NCBI GenBank assembly: GCA_910585615.1
Contig: CAJUFO010000104.1
Span: forward strand, 1-11,652
Reading direction: 5' to 3'
Length of the DNA: 11,652 bases
Origin: an uncultured Acetatifactor sp.
GTDB taxonomy: Bacteria; Bacillota; Clostridia; Lachnospirales; Lachnospiraceae
Position 1 is the first letter of the stretch. Each line of letters opens with the position of its first letter. A program made the position numbers and the translations under genes. Below, piece after piece: positions 6,748-11,652 of this stretch. The notes beneath the pieces are model-generated. The model was not told the DNA's origin. It saw only the letters and a list, made by a program, of their open reading frames with translations, and did not search any database.

Positions 6748-8036
6748 CAGGGCACAGGAATCATGATCTTCAGCAGGAACTGGCCCTCCCGGGCCCTGAC
6801 GCTGCACTGGCCCCCGTAGCGCTCCACGGCCTTTCGGATATTGGGGAGGCCGAAGCCGTGGGCGCTCTCGTCCCGCTTGGTAGTCTTCAGCGAGGGCGCA
6901 GCCTCCGGCAGGGCATTGTTCTCCACGCTCACCACTAAAATGTCCCGGATGCGGCCCGCCTTGGCGACGATGGCCCGCCGTTCCTCGGGGAGCTTCTCGC
7001 TGGCCTCGATGGCATTGTCCAGGGCATTGCCGAAGATTGTGCTGATGTCCAGGGGATCTAAAAAGGCGCTGTCCTCCATGGAGAGCATGGCGCTGAAGGC
7101 GATCTTCCTCTCCTGGGCCTTGCCCGCCTTGTCCCGCAGGATGATGTCCAGAAATTCGTTTCCCGTATGGTAATAGTCCTCATAGGCGCCAATCTGTTCC
7201 TGCAGCCCCTGGACGGATCTGCGCAGCTCCTGTCCGTCCTCCGTCCGGGCCTGCAGCACCAGCAGATGGTTCTTCAGGTCGTGGTAGATGCCCCGCACCC
7301 GCTCCTCATCCTTCATCCGGTCCCTGTAATAATCCTGCTTCACCTCCAGCTCCCGGGCATGGCAGGCCGTGCGCACGGAGGCACAGATATAGGCGGCGAG
7401 CCAGATGCAGCCGAAGCCGGAGAAAATGGAGGTCACGCAGATGGGGTAGACAATCACGGGATTCTCCGGCAGGAAATAGATAATGGTGAAGATGGCCACA
7501 AAGGGCGAGAGCATCAGGGCGTCCACCACCAGCCACATCCTGGCCGTCAGGTCGGATGTGATCCGGCGCAGATGCTTCTTTAAGAGCAGCCAGGCCCCTG
7601 TCCAGAACAGCAGCCGCACCAGCTGGAAGCCCGTATGGATGACGGTGCTGGCCAGAAGCTCCTGGCGCGTCCAGCCCTGGGACGGTCCCGACGGCGCGTG
7701 GGTGAAGCCGAAGAAGAGCCTGCTCCCCGCGTCCTGGGTCATATAGTTCACGGCGATCAGCGCGGGGCCAAAGACCAGTACGGCGCTGAGCTTCTCCATC
7801 CACCGCCCTCTGTGGAACAGGGCCACATAGGCCCCAAAGCCTGTCAGCACGCCTATCAGCCCCGGCAGGTCATTGGAGTAGATGACCGCGGGGGCCAGGA
7901 GGCTGCAGGCAAAGAATGCCAGGACCCGCAGCGCCCGGTTCCGGCGCAGGGGCAGGAACGTGTGCAGCATCCAGCAGAAGACCAGCACATATCCCCACTC
8001 CAGCCCAAAAGACAAGATATCCAGAAAACGTATCAT
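6747..8036 (-). CDS. AgrC-like sensor histidine kinase with GHKL ATPase domain
   Basis: This 429-residue membrane kinase should sense an extracellular or membrane signal and phosphorylate a response regulator. The N-terminal half has about six or seven hydrophobic membrane segments (roughly 7-29, 36-54, 57-75, 83-100, 128-152, 166-189, 194-220). A cytoplasmic helix then carries the phospho-acceptor His252 in RGIYHDLKNHLLVLQ. The ATP-binding domain shows the N-box NALDNAIEAS (337-346) and the G-box GFGLPNIRK (394-402). The short H-box with HDLKNH and this N-box are characteristic of the AgrC/VirS-type (HPK10) class, which usually partners a LytTR-domain regulator. None lies in this window, so it looks orphaned here. 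The start at 8036 is chosen for GGGGGAGG, 9 nt upstream, and because it lies downstream of a good promoter. The longer open frame reaching 8276 overlaps the neighbouring gene and reads as non-protein-like sequence. Confidence 0.92.
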   Translation of the reverse strand: MIRFLDILSFGLEWGYVLVFCWMLHTFLPLRRNRALRVLAFFACSLLAPAVIYSNDLPGLIGVLTGFGAYVALFHRGRWMEKLSAVLVFGPALIAVNYMTQDAGSRLFFGFTHAPSGPSQGWTRQELLASTVIHTGFQLVRLLFWTGAWLLLKKHLRRITSDLTARMWLVVDALMLSPFVAIFTIIYFLPENPVIVYPICVTSIFSGFGCIWLAAYICASVRTACHARELEVKQDYYRDRMKDEERVRGIYHDLKNHLLVLQARTEDGQELRRSVQGLQEQIGAYEDYYHTGNEFLDIILRDKAGKAQERKIAFSAMLSMEDSAFLDPLDISTIFGNALDNAIEASEKLPEERRAIVAKAGRIRDILVVSVENNALPEAAPSLKTTKRDESAHGFGLPNIRKAVERYGGQCSVRAREGQFLLKIMIPVP

Positions 8037-8084
8037 ACCGCCATTCCTCCCCCGGGCGGAAGACAGCGTCCGCCTCTCCCTTCC

Positions 8085-8113
8085 ATTGTAGCATCCGCTG
8101 CCCGAAACCACAA
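8085..8113 (-). promoter_or_regulatory. Promoter of the histidine kinase gene
   Basis: On the minus strand TTGTGG (complement of 8108-8113), a 17-bp spacer and TACAAT (complement of 8085-8090) lie about 50 bp before the start codon. They fall between the hairpin closing the MerR-methyltransferase gene and the kinase start. Confidence 0.55.
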
Positions 8114-8115
8114 GA

Positions 8116-8143
8116 CAGGCCCTGACGAAATCGTCAGAGCCTG
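8116..8143 (-). terminator. Strong hairpin over the end of the MerR-methyltransferase gene
   Basis: Arms 8116-8128 and 8131-8143 pair at 12 of 13 positions with an AA/TT turn, and the stem contains the stop codon (8134-8136). On the minus strand it is followed only by TCTTGTGGTTT, a poor T run. Termination is therefore likely partial, or the element may protect the mRNA 3' end. The kinase promoter begins directly after it. Confidence 0.5.
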
Positions 8144-9315
8144 CACCGGAAGATTCCCGCGGACTTGTGGATGAAGATCGCCCCTTCCCTGTCCATCCGC
8201 TGCCTGAGTAGGCCCCGCAGCTCCTCTCCCCGCTGCTCCAGGATGCAGGCGGCATTGCCCGGATAGGATGACACATAGTCGTAGATTGCCTCTATGTCGT
8301 CCACAATCAGGTCGTTCTCCTGGTCCATCCTCTCGATCCGGGTGAAATGGGGCTGTAGCTGGGGCATGGCGTTCTCCATCCGAAAGCCTCCGGTGATGCT
8401 GCGGAAGGGCATCTCGATCCGGGCATCGAAGGCCTCCACGATCTCATGCAGCTCCCGCATATGGCCGTCGCCTATGGTGGAGCACAGGAACCTTCCCCCT
8501 GGCTTCAGGCCCCGGGCAATCTGCTCCAGGCAGGCCTCCCTGCGCTTCACATGGTACAGCATATGGTTGGCCACGATGCAGTCATGGCTTTCCCTCTCCA
8601 GCACAAGGCTGTCCGCGTCACAGATCCGGTATTCCACCCGTATCCCCTTTGCCTCGAACAGTTCCCGGAAGGGGGACAGGTTCTCCCGGGCCTTCTCCAG
8701 CATCCCCTCAGACCGGTCCGTCAGCGTCAGCCGCAGCCCCTCCGGCAGCCTGCGGACATTTTCCTGCCACAGCAGTCCTGTGCCGCAGCCCAGCTCCAGG
8801 ACCCTCTCCCCCGCTTTCAGCTCCAGGCGCTCATACACCCATTCCATCCACCCCAGAGGGCTGGTGCTGTAATCGTGGAGCCGGATCCTCTTCTCCAGGT
8901 TGTCCGCGGTCCTGTACTGCTCCTGTACCTTCTCCTCCTCCGTGAGGAGGTTCAGCAGCCGAATCAGGAAGCCGCATTTGTCCTTCTCCCGGCTGCTCTC
9001 CATCATCTCAATGGCGGAGATGATCTCCTCCAGCTGCCTTTTCTTCTGTATCAGCAGCTCCTTTTGCTCCGAGAGCCGCAGCTCCATGTTCCGGGACGTC
9101 ATGATCTCCTCGATCCGCTGGAGGGAGAAGCCCAGGTATTTCAGCATCAGGATGCGCTGGAGCACGGCCAGGGACTCCTGGTTATAGTAGCGGTATCCCG
9201 CCTCCGAATAGGAGACCGGCTTCAACAGGCCCTTCTCGTCGTAGAACCGGATGGTGCGCAGGGATACCCCCGCTATCCTTGCGATTTCGCCCGCGGTGTA
9301 TAAGGTTTCTTCCAT
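8134..9315 (-). CDS. MerR-family regulator fused to a SAM-dependent methyltransferase
   Basis: The 393-residue protein joins two domains. Residues 1 to about 75 are a MerR winged helix-turn-helix: LYTAGEIARIAGVSLRTIRF, then YDEKGLLKP and GYRYYNQESLAVLQRI. A helical dimerisation segment (about 76-115, rich in Glu/Lys/Gln) follows. From about 150 comes a class I methyltransferase: motif I VLELGCGTG (172-180), an acidic post-I strand (LTLTDRSEGML), CDADSL, CIVANHMLYHV and LKPGGRFLCSTIGDG. In ordinary MerR proteins this position holds an effector-binding domain, so the methyltransferase may act as a sensor for SAM or a substrate, or be a true enzyme tied to its own switch. The start at 9315 is set by AAGGAGG (complement of 9326-9332), 10 nt upstream. 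The longer frame would start with TTG and overlap the ribosome site. The promoter has the 19-bp spacer of MerR-controlled genes, so autoregulation is likely. The target and substrate are unknown. Confidence 0.92.
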   Translation of the reverse strand: MEETLYTAGEIARIAGVSLRTIRFYDEKGLLKPVSYSEAGYRYYNQESLAVLQRILMLKYLGFSLQRIEEIMTSRNMELRLSEQKELLIQKKRQLEEIISAIEMMESSREKDKCGFLIRLLNLLTEEEKVQEQYRTADNLEKRIRLHDYSTSPLGWMEWVYERLELKAGERVLELGCGTGLLWQENVRRLPEGLRLTLTDRSEGMLEKARENLSPFRELFEAKGIRVEYRICDADSLVLERESHDCIVANHMLYHVKRREACLEQIARGLKPGGRFLCSTIGDGHMRELHEIVEAFDARIEMPFRSITGGFRMENAMPQLQPHFTRIERMDQENDLIVDDIEAIYDYVSSYPGNAACILEQRGEELRGLLRQRMDREGAIFIHKSAGIFRCRL

Positions 9316-9365
9316 TTTGGACTTGCCTCCTTCTCTCTTCTTTCCTGTCTCCAAATGCTAAGTCC

Positions 9366-9396
9366 ATCATACGGGGTGACGTTAGGGAACTGTCAA
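9366..9396 (-). promoter_or_regulatory. MerR-type promoter (19-bp spacer) with dyad operator
   Basis: On the minus strand a perfect TTGACA (complement of 9391-9396) and TATGAT (complement of 9366-9371) are separated by 19 bp instead of the usual 17. This is the overlong spacing that MerR-family activators correct by twisting the DNA. The spacer carries an imperfect dyad: TGACAGTT-CCCT-AACGTCA, offset by one base. It lies about 50 bp before the start of the MerR-methyltransferase gene, so that protein is the obvious ligand. Confidence 0.75.
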
Positions 9397-9435
9397 GAGG
9401 CTTTTTACGTTTTTTCCGAAAATCTGAAGATTATG

Positions 9436-9464
9436 TTGACAGCCGCTTCGGGATTGGATATATT
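9436..9464 (+). promoter_or_regulatory. Near-consensus promoter facing the GlyRS remnant
   Basis: TTGACA (9436-9441), a 17-bp spacer and TATATT (9459-9464) form one of the best sigma-A-type promoters in the window. Its start site would be near 9471, about 17 nt before a GTG that opens the GlyRS-like frame. It is divergent from the MerR-type promoter 40 bp to the left. Confidence 0.6.
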
Positions 9465-9469
9465 ACTCG

Positions 9470-9760
9470 GCGCCGATCAAGGTCAATGTGCTGCCGCTGA
9501 TCAAAAAGCGGCATGCCTGGAAAGCCAGGGAACTGTACACGATGCTGGCGAAATGCTGCATGGCACAGTACGAGGAGTCCGGAAGCATCGGAAAACGATA
9601 CCGCCGCGGGGACGCGATAGGCATTCCCTATGCGATCACGGTGGATGACACGACCCTGGAGCAGGACACCGTGACCGTAAGGGACAGGGATACGATGGGG
9701 CAGTGCGTGGTTCCCATAGGGGAATTGACTGCTTTTCTGGCAGAAAAAGATTTGCTGTAG
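9470..9760 (+). pseudogene. Anticodon-binding-domain remnant of glycyl-tRNA synthetase
   Basis: The frame carries the C-terminal anticodon-binding domain of the single-chain (alpha-2) class II glycyl-tRNA synthetase: APIKVNVLPLIKK, then the highly conserved GSIGKRYRRGDAIGIPYAIT, and TVTVRDRDTMGQ. A normal enzyme is about 450-470 residues; here only the last 95 or so remain. The ATP- and glycine-binding catalytic core is absent, so it cannot charge tRNA. Similarity starts at about 9470, at the domain boundary, and an in-frame TGA lies at 9437-9439. A GTG at 9488 with a weak AAGG ahead could give a 90-residue domain protein, and the frame has no stops or shifts. I therefore keep open that it is expressed as a stand-alone RNA-binding domain. 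The simplest reading is a recombination leftover. A complete glyS must exist elsewhere in the genome. Confidence 0.85.
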
Positions 9761-9794
9761 CCCCTTCAGCCACGATATGTTCTTTCAACTAAGG

Positions 9795-9831
9795 ACGGAA
9801 GCCACCACCCATGAGTGGGGCTTCCGTTTTT
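9795..9831 (+). terminator. Intrinsic terminator after the GlyRS remnant
   Basis: A 9-bp perfect stem (ACGGAAGCC with GGCTTCCGT) is extended by CCAC/GTGG past one bulged A. The loop is CCATGA, and TTTTT follows immediately (9827-9831). It is a textbook intrinsic terminator on the plus strand, 35 bp after the TAG. Its T run overlaps the stop codon of the convergent GNAT gene. Confidence 0.9.
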
Positions 9832-10381
9832 AACGCATATCCTCTTTCAGAGCATACTCCAGATAACGATCCTCCTCCGTGTCAACGAAGCTTTCTATGA
9901 TAGACTTGGCATCCGTACATCCCATACTGAAATAAAATGCGATGGTTTCATAGGAGGAAATCGCCGAGATGAAAAGCCTATCCGCTTTTCTGTCCCTGGC
10001 ACACAGGCATATCCGTTCAAACAAATTCCTCCCGATGCCCTGCCGTTTCCATTCATCGTCTACGAAGAGCATGGTCAGGTTCGCATACTTAGGTCCGTCT
10101 GCCGCGCCCTGCAGGGTTCCGTCCAGGGAGGCGAAGCCCACCAGTCTGCCTTCGGAAGCGAAAGCGCCTACCACAGCGCCTCCGCTGTCCGCCTGCCGGC
10201 ACAGATACTGGGACAGCCGGATTCTCTTTTCCGCGTTCCACTGGCGGATTTCATCGGTTCTTACCAGCTCATAGGCATTTCCTTTTTTCACGTACTTATC
10301 CGTTATCCGCTGTATGTGGCAGAACGACTCCAGCAGCCCTGGATGCATCTGCGCCTGTTTCAGTTCTCTTATCTCTATCAT
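9830..10381 (-). CDS. GNAT-family N-acetyltransferase
   Basis: This 183-residue protein should transfer an acetyl group from acetyl-CoA to an amine; the substrate is unknown. The GNAT core is visible at GAVVGAFASEGRLVGFASL (68-86), followed by LTMLFVDDEWKRQGIGR (102-118), whose RQGIGR loop binds the CoA pyrophosphate. ERICLCARDR continues the helix, RLFISAISS forms the next strand, and ETIAFYFSMG (145-154) is the usual late motif with the tyrosine general-acid position. The ATG overlaps the stop of the XRE-TPR gene by 4 bp (ATGA at 10378-10381), so the two are translated from one message. There is only a modest ribosome site (GCAAGG) of its own. The regulator may control the acetyltransferase through shared expression. 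Confidence 0.9.
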   Translation of the reverse strand: MIEIRELKQAQMHPGLLESFCHIQRITDKYVKKGNAYELVRTDEIRQWNAEKRIRLSQYLCRQADSGGAVVGAFASEGRLVGFASLDGTLQGAADGPKYANLTMLFVDDEWKRQGIGRNLFERICLCARDRKADRLFISAISSYETIAFYFSMGCTDAKSIIESFVDTEEDRYLEYALKEDMR

Positions 10382-11409
10382 ACTGCCTTGCGCCCTTTCA
10401 GCCGCTCAATCTCCCGCTTCTGGCTGTCGATGCCCTCTCCTGAGAGGGTCTTGTGCTCCTCCCGCAGGCATTTGATGATGCGCTGCCTGTCCCGGATGGC
10501 GGCATCGAAGTCCCCCAGCAGCTCATGAACCTGGGCCATGGAGTGCAGGCCATCGGTAATCCTGGGCGGCTCCTGCATCTCGAAGCACTTCTCGTAGTCC
10601 GCCAGGGCCTCCTCATAGCGTCCCAGCTTTTTCAGGCCGTCCGCCCTGTCGCAGTAGGACTGCCATCTGTCCGGGAAATGCTCCACCGCCGCGTTCCAGT
10701 ATTCCAGGGCTTTCTCCGGATCGCCCCTGCCGAACATGACGTCACCCATGTAGACTTCATATTGTCCCGTCTTGGCTGCGGTGCGAATCTGCCGGATATA
10801 GGGGACTGCCTCTTCGAACCGGTCGTCGTCCAGGAGATTCTCGATAATCGCGTAGAGCCCCCGGTAGTTGCCCGGATTCTTCTTCAGGAATTCCCTGAAA
10901 TATTCTATGACTTCGAAATGGTTGTCGTACCACTCGTCCCCGCAGACTCCGTTGTTGGCTTCCAGGAACGCCACCCAGCCGCCCTTATCGTCAGGGGCCA
11001 GCTCCAGGGCTTTCTTGGCGTATTCGCTGGCCATGTCATGGTCACTGGCCGCCCTGTGGTTGTACAGATAGGCCAGGCAGCAGTAGGCCCGGACGTTCTT
11101 CGGGTCGCTTTTCAGCACGCCCTCCAGGAACCTGACGCAGTGGTCGAAGGTCTCGGGGGCGATGCGCCTCTCATGCCAGAACATGTTTTCGATCCGTTCA
11201 AATTCGGCTTCGTCCGAAAGCTGGAACAGCTCGTCGATGGTGACCCCGAAGAAGACGGCGATGCCAGGCAGCAGCGCGATGTCCGGCACGCTGGCTTCCG
11301 TCTCCCATTTGCTCACGGCCTGGATGGACACGCCCAGGTACTCCGCCAGCTCCTCCTGCTTCACTTCTTTTTCCAGGCGCAGATTCCTAATCTTTTTTCC
11401 GATTTCCAT
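10378..11409 (-). CDS. XRE-family transcriptional regulator with TPR repeats
   Basis: The 343-residue protein starts with a Cro/CI-type helix-turn-helix (IGKKIRNLRLEKEVKQEELA, then YLGVSIQAVSKWETEASVPD, residues 3-45). The rest is helical, with tetratricopeptide-like repeats from about 95 to 305, for example NVRAYCCLAYLYNHRA, YEVYMGDVMFGRGDPEKALEYWNAA and RYEEALADYEKCFEM. An HTH joined to TPRs resembles the architecture of peptide-sensing RRNPP regulators, but many Lachnospiraceae XRE-TPR proteins have no known ligand. The start at 11409 is chosen for GGAGGG, 7 nt upstream; an in-frame TTG at 11427 would overlap that site. It is the first gene of a two-gene unit with the acetyltransferase. 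Confidence 0.9.
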   Translation of the reverse strand: MEIGKKIRNLRLEKEVKQEELAEYLGVSIQAVSKWETEASVPDIALLPGIAVFFGVTIDELFQLSDEAEFERIENMFWHERRIAPETFDHCVRFLEGVLKSDPKNVRAYCCLAYLYNHRAASDHDMASEYAKKALELAPDDKGGWVAFLEANNGVCGDEWYDNHFEVIEYFREFLKKNPGNYRGLYAIIENLLDDDRFEEAVPYIRQIRTAAKTGQYEVYMGDVMFGRGDPEKALEYWNAAVEHFPDRWQSYCDRADGLKKLGRYEEALADYEKCFEMQEPPRITDGLHSMAQVHELLGDFDAAIRDRQRIIKCLREEHKTLSGEGIDSQKREIERLKGRKAV

Positions 11410-11468
11410 ATACTTCCCTCCATTCAACTGTCGTTTGATTCTGTTCTTTATTATCAGGCGATGGATTC

Positions 11469-11500
11469 AGTATATATCATAAGTATCTGATTTTCAATCA
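11469..11500 (-). promoter_or_regulatory. Promoter and possible operator of the XRE-GNAT unit
   Basis: On the minus strand TTGAAA (complement of 11492-11497), a 17-bp spacer and TATACT (complement of 11469-11474) lie about 60 bp before the start. The inverted repeat TGATT-TTC-AATCA (11488-11500) covers the -35 box. A 9-bp direct repeat TATCTGATT (11484-11492 and 11511-11519) overlaps and flanks it. Either could be the regulator's own site. Confidence 0.55.
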
Positions 11501-11604
11501 AGGTGGATTCTATCTGATTCTACTGTTGGTTGAATATATGAGATGCCCTGCATCGAACCGAATTCCCTGCATATACTACATAAGACAGCATCCATATGAC
11601 TTTT

Positions 11605-11627
11605 TGTAATTTCATATTGAAATTACA
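11605..11627. promoter_or_regulatory. 23-bp perfect interrupted palindrome, probable operator
   Basis: Arms TGTAATTTCA (11605-11614) and TGAAATTACA (11618-11627) are perfect complements around TAT. No T run follows on either strand, so it is not an intrinsic terminator. It covers the -35 box of a possible plus-strand promoter: TTGAAA at 11617-11622, a 17-bp spacer and TATGCT at 11640-11645. That promoter would serve a gene beyond the right edge. Size and symmetry suit a dimeric TetR- or MarR-type repressor, which is inference. Confidence 0.55.
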
Positions 11628-11652
11628 GATATTATATGTTATGCTGACAACA

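Larger units (their letters stand above)
11410..11652. other. AT-rich intergenic region at the right edge
   Basis: No gene is supported here. Besides the XRE promoter and the palindrome it holds the 8-bp direct repeat CCCTGCAT (11546-11553 and 11565-11572), 19 bp apart. A 23-codon frame (11538-11609) has no ribosome site. Confidence 0.6.

Noticed and set aside
8037..8276. N-terminal extension of the histidine kinase
   Set aside because: It overlaps the end of the MerR-methyltransferase gene, reads as low-complexity Ser/Gly/Arg sequence, and lies upstream of the promoter and ribosome site chosen.
8446..9303. Plus-strand open frame of 285 codons
   Set aside because: It is antisense to the MerR-methyltransferase gene, rich in Gln/Leu/Pro, with no domain.
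10453..11490. Plus-strand open frame of 345 codons
   Set aside because: It mirrors the XRE-TPR gene and its promoter; the minus-strand protein has clear HTH and TPR motifs, and this one has none.
11538..11609. 23-codon frame as a possible signalling peptide for the XRE-TPR regulator
   Set aside because: There is no ribosome site, no secretion-like hydrophobic stretch, and it faces away from the regulator.

Overview
The window reads like a low-density accessory stretch of a Gram-positive gut Clostridia genome, most likely Lachnospiraceae. This is inferred from strong AGGAGG-type ribosome sites, a GC-rich coding style with AT-rich gaps, a cytoplasmic GH3 beta-glucosidase with reversed domain order, an Ig-like (Big_14-type) lipoprotein, an AgrC/GHKL-type sensor kinase and an XRE-TPR regulator. 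No tRNA, rRNA, CRISPR array or complete transposon was seen. Almost everything is on the minus strand; only an AraC remnant at the left and a glycyl-tRNA synthetase remnant near 9.5 kb are on the plus strand.

Layout, left to right: (1) 52-803, an AraC-family regulator missing its N-terminus and carrying a one-base frameshift in a poly-A run, followed by a hairpin terminator (861-904). (2) 867-1471, a RelB/DinJ-like antitoxin with its own promoter and operator-like inverted repeat, overlapping by 4 bp a PIN-family toxin whose 3' third is missing; the toxin frame ends inside the terminator hairpin. (3) 1551-4568, a large circularly permuted GH3 glycosidase. (4) 4747-5898, a lipoprotein with a long charged linker and an Ig-like C-terminal domain. 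(5) 6102-6572, the C-terminal PD-(D/E)XK nuclease part of a lost AAA-ATPase/nuclease protein. (6) 6747-8036, a GHKL sensor histidine kinase with no response regulator beside it. (7) 8134-9315, a fusion of a MerR DNA-binding domain to a SAM-dependent methyltransferase, under a promoter with the 19-bp spacer typical of MerR-controlled promoters. (8) 9470-9760 (+), the anticodon-binding domain of glycyl-tRNA synthetase alone, behind a near-consensus promoter, ending in a strong terminator. (9) 9830-11409, a two-gene unit: XRE-TPR regulator and GNAT acetyltransferase overlapping by 4 bp. (10) an AT-rich right edge holding the XRE promoter and a perfect interrupted palindrome, over a possible outward promoter.

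The intact genes look like small independent units, each with its own promoter and often its own sensor or regulator. The best candidate for something unusual is the MerR-methyltransferase fusion with its apparent self-operator, perhaps linked to the next-door sensor kinase. The other striking theme is decay: four separate partial genes (AraC, PIN toxin, nuclease, GlyRS domain) lie among intact ones, which suggests repeated recombination. No integrase or transposase gene is visible to explain it.
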